Counted from the stretch's first letter, positions 8,378 to 17,178 are shown. The stretch is DNA of 64,000 bases from JBEKHT01 sp049511715 (GCA_049511715.1 JBEKXU010000004.1:70947-134946); one strand, 5' to 3'. Notes: generated by a model not told the origin, from the letters alone. Program-made: numbers and translations.

Positions 8378-10237
8378 ATGGCTACAGCAGCTGTTGGGGG
8401 AACCGAAGTATTCACCCGCAAGGCCTCCGGGCTGGTGCGGGTGATGTCTCCGTACTCCGCCTTCATCTACAACATCCTGACCATGGGCTTGATCTTCCCT
8501 TGGACTTACCTGGAGGCACCTGGAGCGCTCCCAGGCGGCAAACTTGTCTGGGGCATCCTGCTGGCCATGGTCATTGAGGTTCCTGTTGCCCTGGTGTATG
8601 TCTGGCTTTCGACAGCCCTGCCCCGCTCGGGCGGTGACTATGTCTTCCAAAGCCGTGTCTTCGGCGGCGGGCTGGCCTTCACGGTGGTGATGTCCGGGTT
8701 TGTCATCTGGATCCTGCAGTGGGTCGCACTTTCCGGATGGCTGTTTTCCTCCCTCGGCCTGGCGCCGCTCTTCCTGGGCCTGGGGGCCACAATGCACGTC
8801 ACCTCCCTGTCGGTTGCCGGCGTCTGGTTTTCAGGCTCTACCGGCATCATCATTGTCAGCATCATCATGGCAGCGGTTGCAATGGTGCTCCTGGTCAGTG
8901 GATTCAAGAACTACGTTAACTTCCAGCACGTGATCTTCTGGGGGACGATCCTGTGCTTCGTGACCGTTTTCGTAGTGCTCTTCGCTACTCCGGCCAGCCA
9001 GTTCATCACCCGCTTGAATGCCTTCGCCCAGGCCACCGGCGCAGGCGCCAACTTCTACCAGACGGCCACGGCAGCGGCCCTCAAGGCCGGCGTGGCCCTC
9101 CACCCTCCCTTCAGCCTGCTGGCGACGCTGCTTATCGCGCCGATCGCCTGGACCTCCTTGCAGTGGGCCACCTACTCGGCGGAGCAGAACGGCGAGATCA
9201 AGGATGCCCGCAGCTTCAAGTCGCAGGCCTTTATCTTTGTCGGTTCCTTGATCGTCACTGGGCTGCTCTTGGCCCTGCTAGCGTATGCTCTGGAAAGGGT
9301 GGCCGGAGATCCGTTCCTTTATGTTGCAGGCGCCGGCGAGTGGTCGGGTGTTTCTGCGGCTACAATCAACGGTGTCTTTTTGTGGCCTCCGATCCTGGCG
9401 GTGGCAATGACTGCCAGCCCGATCATTGTGATCATCATTGCCGCCGGCTACCTCTTGAACAGTTTCCAGATCTTCTGCAACTGCTACATCGGCATGACCC
9501 GCATCATGGTAGCTATGTCCCTCGACCGTCTGCTGCCCGAGTGGTTCAGCAAGGTGAACGAGCGCCTGCATACCCCTGTCAACGCCCATCTGGCCTATTT
9601 CCTGGCCAGCCTCCCGATCATCCTGGGGTACAACCTGGTTACCCAGCCGTTCTCCTGGGCCTACCTCACCCTGGGGGTGACCTTCGGCTGCGGCTACGTG
9701 TTCATCTTCACCTGCCTGGCCGGGGCACTCTTTCCTTACCGTGCCAAGGAGGTCTATGATGCCTCGCCGGGCTCCAAGTACAAGGTTTCCGGTTGGGTGG
9801 GCGTCCTCTTCACACTAATCGGAGCAGCCGGCTTCGTCTGGCTCACTTGGGTCCTTTCCCCGCAAGCGTTCAGCCAGTCCTTGGTGTTGAGCTGGATAGT
9901 CCGCATCGGCTCGATTGTTGCCGTGATCGCGTTCCTCTACCCCATGCGCCATCATTTAGTGGAGTGGCTAAACGCCAAGCCGATGCCGTGGCTTGCTGCC
10001 CTGGGCATGCTGGGCGGCGGGTTGGGGATGGCCATGGTGATTGCCTATTTGCTCTCCCCGGCGCTGGGCGTGCTGGGCGCTTGGAACTTCACCGGCTTCC
10101 CAGTCCATCTCGTTCCCCAGATCATCGCCTTCGGGATCATCGTGATTTCCGCGGTCTGGTACGTCATCGTCAAACGAGCCCAGAAGTCACGCGGAATTGA
10201 TGTGAATTACGCCTTCAAGGAGATCCCACCCGAGTAA
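8378..10237 (+). CDS. APC-superfamily amino acid/amine permease
   Basis: This 619-residue integral membrane protein has about 14 predicted hydrophobic segments. The N-terminal region (RVMSPYSAFIYN, then ALPRSGGDYVFQSR near residue 83) matches the amino acid-polyamine-organocation family, in which the first helix binds the substrate. The ATG start has GGAGGT eight bases upstream; a TTG further upstream is less likely. It lies just before a dimethylglycine dehydrogenase-like gene and near the corrinoid methyltransferase operon, so uptake of betaine, dimethylglycine, sarcosine or a related amine is plausible. That substrate is inferred from context only. A strong hairpin (10255-10280) follows the gene. 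Confidence 0.83.
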   Translation: MATAAVGGTEVFTRKASGLVRVMSPYSAFIYNILTMGLIFPWTYLEAPGALPGGKLVWGILLAMVIEVPVALVYVWLSTALPRSGGDYVFQSRVFGGGLAFTVVMSGFVIWILQWVALSGWLFSSLGLAPLFLGLGATMHVTSLSVAGVWFSGSTGIIIVSIIMAAVAMVLLVSGFKNYVNFQHVIFWGTILCFVTVFVVLFATPASQFITRLNAFAQATGAGANFYQTATAAALKAGVALHPPFSLLATLLIAPIAWTSLQWATYSAEQNGEIKDARSFKSQAFIFVGSLIVTGLLLALLAYALERVAGDPFLYVAGAGEWSGVSAATINGVFLWPPILAVAMTASPIIVIIIAAGYLLNSFQIFCNCYIGMTRIMVAMSLDRLLPEWFSKVNERLHTPVNAHLAYFLASLPIILGYNLVTQPFSWAYLTLGVTFGCGYVFIFTCLAGALFPYRAKEVYDASPGSKYKVSGWVGVLFTLIGAAGFVWLTWVLSPQAFSQSLVLSWIVRIGSIVAVIAFLYPMRHHLVEWLNAKPMPWLAALGMLGGGLGMAMVIAYLLSPALGVLGAWNFTGFPVHLVPQIIAFGIIVISAVWYVIVKRAQKSRGIDVNYAFKEIPPE

Positions 10238-10254
10238 CCTGGCAGCCTACAGAA

Positions 10255-10280
10255 GTGGGGGCCCTGCGCAGGGCCCCCAC
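10255..10280 (+). terminator. Hairpin terminator after the permease
   Basis: A perfect 13-base inverted repeat (10255-10267 with 10268-10280) starts 18 bases after the permease stop. It is GC-rich but lacks a clear T-run, so intrinsic termination may be partial. Confidence 0.5.
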
Positions 10281-10303
10281 TGGCGAATCTCGGCCTAATA
10301 TGC

Positions 10304-10361
10304 CACCGCGTTGTCCCAAAGCTCGCCAGCTCGCCCTGGCGCTCTTTGGGTCATCGCGGTG
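10304..10361 (+). ncRNA. Structured leader RNA upstream of dehydrogenase copy 2
   Basis: Three nested perfect stems form one long hairpin: CACCGCG (10304-10310) with CGCGGTG (10355-10361), CCCAAAG (10315-10321) with CTTTGGG (10344-10350), and CGCCAG (10324-10329) with CTGGCG (10336-10341). They are separated by symmetric 4x4 and 2x2 internal loops and capped by six bases. A second hairpin, AACCTT/AAGGTT, lies at 10385-10402. The element sits in the 210 bp between a terminator-like hairpin and the dehydrogenase start. I could not match it to a known riboswitch class. Confidence 0.5.
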
Positions 10362-10448
10362 CCTGCGGGAACGGTGGATCACGGAACCTTGTGCCCAAGG
10401 TTGTGACTCGCCTCGCTTCCAACTTTCAAATCTTCAGGGAGGAACACT

Positions 10449-12875
10449 ATGAAAGACCAAGCCAGGGTTGTCGTTGTCGGCGGCGGAATCATGGGGGTGA
10501 GCGTAGCCTACCACCTGGCGCAGCTGGGTTGGAAGGATGTCATTCTTCTCGAAAAAGGAGAGATTGCGAGCGGCGAATCGGGATGGGCCGCCGGGCTGGT
10601 CACCCAGTTCCATACCTCTCCCACCCTGATGCAGATTCGTAAATACAGCATCGAGCTCTTCAGCCAGCTCGGGCTTTTTAACCACGTGGGCAGCTTGAGG
10701 CTGGCCTCGAGCCAAGCCCAATTCAAGGAACTCCAGCGCAATGTGAGCCAGGCCAAGGCCATCGGCCTGGAAGTCGGGATCATCTCGCCCGAGGAAACGG
10801 TCCGCCTTTTCCCGTCGCTCACCAAGGAGAGCCTGTTCGGTTCCGTCTACCTCCCCCGGGACGGGCACCTCGACCCGTATCTCACGACCACCGGGCTGGC
10901 TCAGCACGTCCGCGAACTGGGTGTCACCATCTACACCAATACCCGGGTGACCGGCATTGAGCTCACCCCTCAGGGGGAAGTCTCACGGATCCTCACAGAC
11001 AAGGGCGCCATCCGCACCGAGGTCGTCGTCAATGCGGCCGGGATCTGGGGACCGCAGGTGGCGGCGATGGTCGGAGCCCACGTCCCCACGACCCCGGTGG
11101 ACCATCAGCACGTGGCGCTGAAGGCCGTGCCGGGAAAGGAACTGCCCCACGAAACTCCCTGCGTCCGCGACCCGGACAACCTGGTGTATCTGAGGGAGGA
11201 GGCGGGCGGCATCCTGGTCGGAGGCTATGAACTTAACCCTCATGCCCGCTGGATAGATGGGGCCCCCTGGGAGCACGGGGGCCAAATGGTGCCACCCGAT
11301 TTTGAGCGCTTCGAACCCCTCCTGGAGGGGGTGATCCGACGCATTCCATACCTAGAGAAGGCGGAGATCGGAAAGCTGACCTGCCACCCCGGCGCGTACA
11401 CTCCCGACAGCCGCCCGATGCTGGGCCCCCTGCCCGGGGTGCGCGGCTTCTGGATGGCGGCCGGCCTCTCCCTCAACGGATACGGCGGCGCCGGCGGGAT
11501 GGGGAAGGTCCTGGCGGAGTGGATCGTCACCGGTGAGCCCTCGCTCGACGTCTATGCCTTTCACGCCTGTCGGTTCGGGCGCTACTTCGTGGACCCCTCC
11601 TATGCCGCCGAACGCACCCGCGAAGGGGTGAAGTACTACTACCTGCTGCGCTACCCCAATGATGAAAATGAATGGGCGCGGCCTCGCCGCGAAAGTCCGA
11701 TTCATTCCCGCATGCAGGAGCTGGGGGCCGTCTTCGGGGAAAAGAACGGTTGGGAGAGGGTCAATTTCTTCCAACCGGGCAAGCCCTGGCGCCGCGCCGG
11801 CGCGGACCAGAGGGAGTGGGGCTGGGCCCGACCGCCCTACTTCGAACGGGTTCGCGAGGAGCACTTCGCGGTGCGCGAGCGCGCCGGGATCTTCGACATG
11901 ACCTCCTTCGGCAAGATCGACGTCCGCGGTCCGGGGGCCCTGCCCCTGCTCCAGCGCCTGGCGGATAACGACATGAACCGTCCGGTAGGGTCGGTGATCT
12001 ACACCCAGTTCCTCAACTCCCGCGGGGGAGTGGAAGCGGACCTGACCGTGACGCGCATCGGCCCGGATCACTACCGCGTGGTGACCGGTTCGAACTTCAT
12101 CGGCAACGATCTCGGCTTGATTCGCATGGGCATCCGATCCCAGGATCCCCCAGTGGAGGTCCGTGACATCACCGAGGAATACGCCACGATCGGACTCTGG
12201 GGGCCTCGGGCCCGAGACATCCTTCAGCCCCTGTCGTCGAGCGACCTATCCAACCAGGCCCTGCCCTACATGACCTCCAAGACCATCGACCTTGCGGGGG
12301 TCCCCGTGCTTGCCCAGCGGGTCACCTACGTTGGAGAACTCGGCTGGGAGATCTACGTTCCCAATGAGCGCGCCATGCAGGTTTGGGACGCTCTTTGGGC
12401 CGCCGGAGCCAAGTACGGCTTGGTCCCCTGCGGTTACAAGGTTCTGGACTCGCTGCGGATGGAAAAGGGCTACCGCTACTACAGCCTGGATGTCACCATG
12501 CTCGAGGACCCGCTGACCGCCGGATTGGGATTCTGTGTCCGGTTCAACAAAGGCGACTTCATCGGCCGGGAGCCTTTGCTCCCCATCAAGAAGAAGGGCC
12601 CGAGCCAGAAGCTGTGCACCCTGACGATCGGCGGGGAAGACTACCTGACCGTCTACGGCGGTGAAGCCGTCCTGCAAGGGTCAGAGGTGGTCGGGAGGCT
12701 GCGCAGCGCAAACTTCGGGTACTCGGTGAAGCGCAACATCGCCTACTCCTACCTGCCAGTGGCTCTGGCCAAGGAGGGCGCGCGCCTGGAGGTCGAGGTC
12801 TTTGGCAGCCGCGTGCCTTGCGAAGTGGCGCGGGATGTGCTCTACGATGCCTCCGGGTCTCACCTGCGCAGCTGA
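10449..12875 (+). CDS. FAD-dependent dimethylglycine/sarcosine dehydrogenase-like protein with GcvT domain (copy 2)
   Basis: This 808-residue protein has the same order as the copy at 1618-4053: FAD domain (GGGIMG at residues 11-16), FAO_M-like middle, then GcvT and GcvT C-terminal barrel. It should transfer a methyl group of an N-methylated glycine to tetrahydrofolate as methylene-THF. At the position of the FAD-linking histidine it reads GESGWAAGL, with tryptophan at residue 46, so the flavin is probably bound non-covalently. The ATG follows GGGAGGAA. A choline-kinase-like gene follows after 48 bp. The two copies may act on successive substrates such as dimethylglycine and sarcosine; this is inference. 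Confidence 0.85.
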   Translation: MKDQARVVVVGGGIMGVSVAYHLAQLGWKDVILLEKGEIASGESGWAAGLVTQFHTSPTLMQIRKYSIELFSQLGLFNHVGSLRLASSQAQFKELQRNVSQAKAIGLEVGIISPEETVRLFPSLTKESLFGSVYLPRDGHLDPYLTTTGLAQHVRELGVTIYTNTRVTGIELTPQGEVSRILTDKGAIRTEVVVNAAGIWGPQVAAMVGAHVPTTPVDHQHVALKAVPGKELPHETPCVRDPDNLVYLREEAGGILVGGYELNPHARWIDGAPWEHGGQMVPPDFERFEPLLEGVIRRIPYLEKAEIGKLTCHPGAYTPDSRPMLGPLPGVRGFWMAAGLSLNGYGGAGGMGKVLAEWIVTGEPSLDVYAFHACRFGRYFVDPSYAAERTREGVKYYYLLRYPNDENEWARPRRESPIHSRMQELGAVFGEKNGWERVNFFQPGKPWRRAGADQREWGWARPPYFERVREEHFAVRERAGIFDMTSFGKIDVRGPGALPLLQRLADNDMNRPVGSVIYTQFLNSRGGVEADLTVTRIGPDHYRVVTGSNFIGNDLGLIRMGIRSQDPPVEVRDITEEYATIGLWGPRARDILQPLSSSDLSNQALPYMTSKTIDLAGVPVLAQRVTYVGELGWEIYVPNERAMQVWDALWAAGAKYGLVPCGYKVLDSLRMEKGYRYYSLDVTMLEDPLTAGLGFCVRFNKGDFIGREPLLPIKKKGPSQKLCTLTIGGEDYLTVYGGEAVLQGSEVVGRLRSANFGYSVKRNIAYSYLPVALAKEGARLEVEVFGSRVPCEVARDVLYDASGSHLRS

Positions 12876-12923
12876 ACCGGCCCGTGGGACCGCCTCCTGA
12901 CCGGGCGGGTCGCCGAGACCTCA

Positions 12924-13832
12924 ATGACGCTCTCCATCCAAGAAGTCATCCGGCAGATTCCCGCCTGGAGCGGTCATCAGGTGATCTTCGAGCCCCTGGG
13001 CGGCGGGCTGACCAACACCAATTACCGGGTCGAGGTGGACGGGGCTCCTTGCGTCGTTCGTATCCCTGGGGCAAGCACCGACCTCCTGGCCGTGGATCGG
13101 AAAAACGAGCACTACAATACCGTGGCGGCCGCGCAGGCCGGGGTGGGGCCCAGGGTCCTGCACTATCTCCCGCAGGAGTGCGTGATGGTCCTCGAGTTCA
13201 TCTCCGGAACCACCATGTCCAATGCCGCCCTGCGCTCGCCGGGAATGCCGGGCCGGATGGCCCGATCGCTGCGCCAGCTTCACGCCGGCCCGCGCTTCCT
13301 CACCGAGTTCAACATGTTCCGGCTGGTGGAGTTCTATCTGCGCATGGCCGAGGAACATCAAGTCCGGGTCCCTTCAGGCTACCCCGAGGAACGGCCGACG
13401 GTCGAGCGCATCGAGCGGGCCGTGCGCGTCCACGCGCTTCCCAGCGTCCCCTGCCACAATGATCTGCTGGCCGAGAACTACATCGATGACGGCCAGCGCT
13501 TGCGACTGATCGACTTCGAATACAGCGGCAACAACGACCCCTGCTTCGAACTCGGCAACACCTGTCAGGAGCTGGGGTACGATCCCGACCAGTTTGCAGA
13601 ATTGTGCCGCGAGTACTTCGGGGAGGTCCGGCGTTTCCAGCTGGCCCGCATGCACCTGTACGCCCTGATGTCCGATGTGGGCTGGACGCTGTGGGGAGCC
13701 ATTCAGGCCAAGGTTTCCAAACTCGACTACGACTTCTGGGGCTACTGCCAGACGCGTTGGGAACGGGCGCGCCAAGTCATTCACTCAACGGCGTTTGGCC
13801 GCTGGCTGCAAGACTCCGCCGGCCAGGACTAG
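12924..13832 (+). CDS. Choline/ethanolamine kinase-like phosphotransferase
   Basis: This 302-residue protein matches the APH/choline kinase fold. It has the glycine loop LGGGLTNTNYRV near residue 25, the catalytic Brenner loop CHNDLLAENYI near 178, and the metal-binding LIDFEYSGNNDP near 193, which is especially like choline and ethanolamine kinases. It would use ATP to phosphorylate an amino-alcohol in the cytoplasm. The gene follows dehydrogenase copy 2 by 48 bp on the same strand. Beside betaine-type genes, choline or an N-methylated relative is a reasonable substrate, although aminoglycoside- or sugar-directed members of this fold cannot be excluded. Confidence 0.8.
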   Translation: MTLSIQEVIRQIPAWSGHQVIFEPLGGGLTNTNYRVEVDGAPCVVRIPGASTDLLAVDRKNEHYNTVAAAQAGVGPRVLHYLPQECVMVLEFISGTTMSNAALRSPGMPGRMARSLRQLHAGPRFLTEFNMFRLVEFYLRMAEEHQVRVPSGYPEERPTVERIERAVRVHALPSVPCHNDLLAENYIDDGQRLRLIDFEYSGNNDPCFELGNTCQELGYDPDQFAELCREYFGEVRRFQLARMHLYALMSDVGWTLWGAIQAKVSKLDYDFWGYCQTRWERARQVIHSTAFGRWLQDSAGQD

Positions 13833-13846
13833 GGTCCCTGAAATCC

Positions 13847-13865
13847 GGCGGCACTCCCTGCCGCC
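13847..13865. terminator. Hairpin between convergent genes
   Basis: GGCGG (13847-13851) and CCGCC (13861-13865) flank a nine-base loop in the 55 bp between the convergent choline-kinase-like gene and the methyltransferase gene. It is short and lacks a clear T-run. Confidence 0.25.
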
Positions 13866-13887
13866 CTTAGTCTCTCACGGTCCCGAA

Positions 13888-14799
13888 TCAAGTTCCCGCC
13901 GCCGCCCGGGCGCGGCGCCGTTCCCGACGAGCCGCGCGGTCTCCCGCCTCCTGCGGAGAGTCTCCCCGTTGGGCTCTCAGCCAATCCGAGCAATTCTCGT
14001 CGTGGCCCATCATCACATTCGCGGCCCGGATGACGGTCCGCACCGCCTCTTCCAAGGGATTGGTGATCGCGCTGGTTAACCCGGAGGCGATGGCCATGGC
14101 CAGGAAGGCCGCATTGAGGCTGACCCGGTCCGGCAACCCGAAGGAGACGTTCGAGGCCCCACAAACCGTATTGACCCCCAGCTCCTCCCGCACTTTGCGG
14201 GCCAAGGCGAAAAAGGAGACCCCGGCCGAGGACATGGCCCCGACGGGCATGGCCAGAGGGTCGATGAGCACATCCTCGCGGGGGATGCCGTAGGACTCCG
14301 CTCGCGCCACGATGCGCTGGGCGACGCGGAAGCGGACCTGGGGGTCCTCGGAGATCCCGCTCTCATCGTTGGTGACCCCGATCACGGCCGCCCCGTGCTG
14401 GCGAACGAGAGGCAGGACCGCCTCGAGCCGTTCTTCCTCCCCGGTCACCGAGTTGACCAAGGCCTTTCCCCGGTAAGCCGCCAGGCCGGCCCGCAGAGCC
14501 GGGATCACCGAGGAATCAATGCACAGGGGGACCTCGACGACCGACTGGACCACCCGGACGGCCTCGGCCAGAATGGCGGGTTCATCGGCCAGGGGGATGC
14601 CCGCATTGACATCCAGCAACTGGGCCCCGGCCTCGACCTGAGCCAACGCCTCCGCTTTAACTCGCGAGAAATCCCCCGCGGCCATTTCGGCGGCCAGCTT
14701 CGAGCGGTTGGTCGGGTTGATACGTTCGCCGATGATGACAAAGGGCTGATCGGGTCCGATCCGGACCTCTCGGGTTGGAGACTCAAGCACGGTCTGCAT
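13888..14799 (-). CDS. Methyltetrahydrofolate:corrinoid methyltransferase (MtgA/AcsE-like)
   Basis: This 303-residue protein has the dihydropteroate-synthase-like TIM barrel of methyltetrahydrofolate methyltransferases. GERINPTNR near residue 26 and LLDVNAGIPLADE near 61 form the pterin pocket, CIDSS follows near 93, and ITNPL is seen near 245. In MtgA-type systems this enzyme takes the methyl group from the corrinoid protein and gives it to tetrahydrofolate. The last 35 residues are an unusual Arg/Ala-rich tail. It is the last gene of the operon, 11 bp after the MetF-like gene. The direction (to THF rather than from it) is inferred from the operon. Confidence 0.88.
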   Translation of the reverse strand: MQTVLESPTREVRIGPDQPFVIIGERINPTNRSKLAAEMAAGDFSRVKAEALAQVEAGAQLLDVNAGIPLADEPAILAEAVRVVQSVVEVPLCIDSSVIPALRAGLAAYRGKALVNSVTGEEERLEAVLPLVRQHGAAVIGVTNDESGISEDPQVRFRVAQRIVARAESYGIPREDVLIDPLAMPVGAMSSAGVSFFALARKVREELGVNTVCGASNVSFGLPDRVSLNAAFLAMAIASGLTSAITNPLEEAVRTVIRAANVMMGHDENCSDWLRAQRGDSPQEAGDRAARRERRRARAAAGT

Positions 14800-14810
14800 G
14801 GGGAGGACTC

Positions 14811-15770
14811 CTAGGCGGCCGCCGGCTCAGGAGGGCGGACTTGAGTCTGGCGCGGGATAAGCCCGGCCTCTTCGACGATCTCGGCCACCAAGCTCTCCTG
14901 CCGATAGGCCATGACATGGATCCCGCTCACCCCTGGAATTTCCCGAATCTGCCGAATGAGGTCCACGCACAGGCGCTTCCCCTCCTCGCGCTGGAAAGGG
15001 CCGGGGGTGCGGGAAAGGTGGTCCAGGACGGGTTCGGGGATCACCACGCCGGGGACATGCTCGCTCATCCAGCGCGCGACCTTCCAGGAGCGCAGGGGCC
15101 CAACCCCCACCAGGATGAACGCCTTGCGGTCCAGGCCCTCTTCGCGGACCACGTGCATGAACTGCCTCAAGCGCGGGAGGTCGAAACAGTATTGGGTTTG
15201 GATGAACTGGGCTCCCGCTTGCACTTTCTTCCCCAGGTGCACGGGCCGGTACTCGAAGGGAGGCGCAAAAGGGTTCGCGGAGGCACCCAGGAAGAGGTGG
15301 GGAGGGGATTCTAGCATGCGCCCGCTGAGAAACCGGCCCTCGTCCCGCAGCATGCGTGCCAGTCGGAGCAGGCTAACCGAATCCAGGTCGAACACGGGAC
15401 GGGCCTCGGGCTGGTCGCCGTTCTGGACACCATCGCCGGTCAGGCAAAGCACATTGCGGACTCCCATCGCGGCCGCGCCGAGCAGGTCCCCTTGGATCGC
15501 GATGCGATTGCGGTCGCGGCAGGAAACCTGCAGGACCGGCTCATAGCCAGCCCGGGTCAGGAGGGCACACACCCCGACGCTGGACATGTGCACGTTGGCA
15601 CCGGAAGCGTCGGTCGCATTGATCGCGTCGCAGACTGAGGCCAGAACCAGGGCGCGGTCGTATACGGCCTGGGGATCCGCGCTGTCCGGCGGATCCAGTT
15701 CGGCGGTCACGGCAAACCGCCCAGAGCGAAGCACCCGCTCCAGGCGCGAAGCTGGCGTCACGACGCCCAT
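14811..15770 (-). CDS. metF: Methylenetetrahydrofolate reductase (MetF family)
   Basis: This 319-residue TIM-barrel flavoprotein interconverts methylene- and methyl-tetrahydrofolate. Diagnostic segments are ELDPPDSAD near residue 24, NATDASGANVHMSS near 51, LCLTGDGVQ near 110, and QFIQTQYCFDL near 187, where Gln and Tyr line the active site. In this operon it would oxidise methyl-THF made by the MtgA-like enzyme so that carbon can enter the C1 pool. It overlaps the preceding MetV-like gene by 13 bp, in line with the two forming a complex as in acetogens. Confidence 0.9.
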   Translation of the reverse strand: MGVVTPASRLERVLRSGRFAVTAELDPPDSADPQAVYDRALVLASVCDAINATDASGANVHMSSVGVCALLTRAGYEPVLQVSCRDRNRIAIQGDLLGAAAMGVRNVLCLTGDGVQNGDQPEARPVFDLDSVSLLRLARMLRDEGRFLSGRMLESPPHLFLGASANPFAPPFEYRPVHLGKKVQAGAQFIQTQYCFDLPRLRQFMHVVREEGLDRKAFILVGVGPLRSWKVARWMSEHVPGVVIPEPVLDHLSRTPGPFQREEGKRLCVDLIRQIREIPGVSGIHVMAYRQESLVAEIVEEAGLIPRQTQVRPPEPAAA

Positions 15771-16210
15771 CCTTGGGGAGGCTCGGTCAGCCCATTCACC
15801 TCATTGATCCAGGCTGAGCTCCCTTGCTTTCGCCGATCCAGAGGAGGAAGAATCTCATGGATATCCGCCCCGTAGAGGCGCATGCCCCCGGAGCGTTCCC
15901 ACGCCTTCAACCAGACGCAGGTCATCTCCGGACGGATTTCGCAATGCCCATTCGGTCGCACGCCCCCGCAAGGGCCATTGCGCATGTTCTTGGGGCAGTT
16001 CATGGGACAGGTCATGCCCGTCGAGTGCAGCACGCATTGCCCGCACATCTGGCAGTTGAAGAGGGCTCCCTTACTCAGGCGCTCTCCGACCACAAACAGG
16101 CGCTCGGTTGCGCCTCCCGGCTTCAGCCAGCGGCCCAAGGATGCCAGGAGCCGATCCGCCCCGGCATAGGCGATCTCGAGCAGGCGGAAATAACTATCCC
16201 GGACAGCCAT
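15758..16210 (-). CDS. Methylenetetrahydrofolate reductase C-terminal/MetV-like protein
   Basis: This 150-residue protein has a cysteine-rich centre (FNCQMCGQCVL near residue 44, then TCPMNCPKNMRNGPCGG) that matches the MTHFR C-terminal or MetV family, the small partner of MetF in many anaerobes. The cysteines suggest a zinc or Fe-S site. ATG 16210 has GGAG upstream; the frame extends further upstream, but that part is out-of-frame overlap with the next gene. Its end overlaps metF by 13 bp. The protein probably links MetF to its electron donor or stabilises it. Confidence 0.82.
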   Translation of the reverse strand: MAVRDSYFRLLEIAYAGADRLLASLGRWLKPGGATERLFVVGERLSKGALFNCQMCGQCVLHSTGMTCPMNCPKNMRNGPCGGVRPNGHCEIRPEMTCVWLKAWERSGGMRLYGADIHEILPPLDRRKQGSSAWINEVNGLTEPPQGWAS

Positions 16211-16247
16211 CGGCAGCTCCAACGCCAGCGGCCCGCGCGCGGTTGCC

Positions 16248-16550
16248 CTACGCTTCCCAGCCCCCGCGGGCCGCCAAGCGATCCAGTTTCTCCTTGGGGA
16301 ACTTCTCTTCCCATTCGGCCAGCAGCGCAAGGAGCACGGCCTCGGGTTCCCCCTCCCGTTCTCCCACCTCCAGGGTGCGCCACTCGGCCAGGTACTCATC
16401 CGATCCCGCCTTCCCGGCGTGCATGGCCGCCTGATCAATCGCGAGCTGAAAGCGCTCGCCCAGCGGCCGGGAAAGCCGCTGCCGGCCTGACCGAATCTTA
16501 ACCTGCGCGGGGATGTCCCGCCAAGAAACGATCTGACAATTCCAAGTCAT
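16248..16550 (-). CDS. PF13769-type (virulence-factor family) small protein
   Basis: This 100-residue protein begins MTWNCQIVSWRDIPAQVK and continues with a segment (LSRPLGERFQLAIDQAAM) typical of the small family named virulence factor in Pfam (PF13769). The name does not describe a proven function. Members are often found beside methylenetetrahydrofolate reductase genes, and that is its setting here. Its ATG overlaps the DUF1638 stop by four bases (ATGA), and the MetV-like start lies 37 bp downstream. I would treat it as an uncharacterised accessory of the MetF/MetV step. Confidence 0.7.
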   Translation of the reverse strand: MTWNCQIVSWRDIPAQVKIRSGRQRLSRPLGERFQLAIDQAAMHAGKAGSDEYLAEWRTLEVGEREGEPEAVLLALLAEWEEKFPKEKLDRLAARGGWEA

Positions 16551-17170
16551 GTGTCCATCAACCTCGCGAGACGCTGCTCCAAAGCCCCATAACCAGTGGG
16601 GATAACTTCAAGCGGGAACCCGAGGAACTGCGCAGCGGCCTGGGCCTTCCCGAGGAGGACAGGGTCAGGGCGCTGCGCCAGGTAGACCACACGCTGATAG
16701 TTGGCAAAATACTCCCCCTTCAGCTCCGGATGGCGGTCCAGGCCCAGTTGCTCGATAACCAGGTGGTCAAAGGATCGGACCAGATAGTCCGTCAGGAAAA
16801 AGGTCCCCAGGGATTGAGCCATCAGGTTGTCAAAACGACCGTTCGCGTACATCTCGTAGCAATGCGGGCCGGAGACGCGCTCAACTCCCTCACGGGCCAG
16901 GAGCGCGTCCAGGAGCCCTCCGGTCCCGCAATCGCCGTACACAACGACGACCCGCCGGTAGTGGCGGCGCGCCTCGCGAATCCGCCTCAGCACCGCCTGA
17001 GGAATCCGATCCGGCCGATTATGCAAGAGCGCCGGGACCCCCAGCACATCGGCCCGCCAGGCATATTTCTCCCGGAGCGCCAGCACCTCGCGGGCCAGGG
17101 CTCCACAGGCGATCAGTGCGGTTCGGTCGGACGGCCCTTCGGCCCGGATCTCCCCTCCCTGGCCGGACAT
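16547..17170 (-). CDS. DUF1638 protein
   Basis: This 207-residue protein matches DUF1638: it begins with ALIACGALAREV, then has VVVVYGDCGTGGLLDALL near residue 93 and SGPHCYEMYANG near 120. The conserved Cys (ACGA, GDCGTGG, PHCYE) and His could bind a metal or cofactor. Members are commonly seen in corrinoid methyltransferase loci, but no function is established to my knowledge. It starts eight bases after the homocysteine methyltransferase stop with AGGCGG upstream, and overlaps the next gene by 4 bp. An accessory role in corrinoid or methyl-group handling is inferred. Confidence 0.8.
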   Translation of the reverse strand: MSGQGGEIRAEGPSDRTALIACGALAREVLALREKYAWRADVLGVPALLHNRPDRIPQAVLRRIREARRHYRRVVVVYGDCGTGGLLDALLAREGVERVSGPHCYEMYANGRFDNLMAQSLGTFFLTDYLVRSFDHLVIEQLGLDRHPELKGEYFANYQRVVYLAQRPDPVLLGKAQAAAQFLGFPLEVIPTGYGALEQRLARLMDT

Positions 17171-17178
17171 CGCGCCGC

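Noticed and set aside
16211..16438. N-terminal extension of the MetV-like gene to 16438
   Set aside because: The added 76 codons overlap the PF13769 gene in another frame and read as low-quality sequence; ATG 16210 has a ribosome site and begins family-like sequence.
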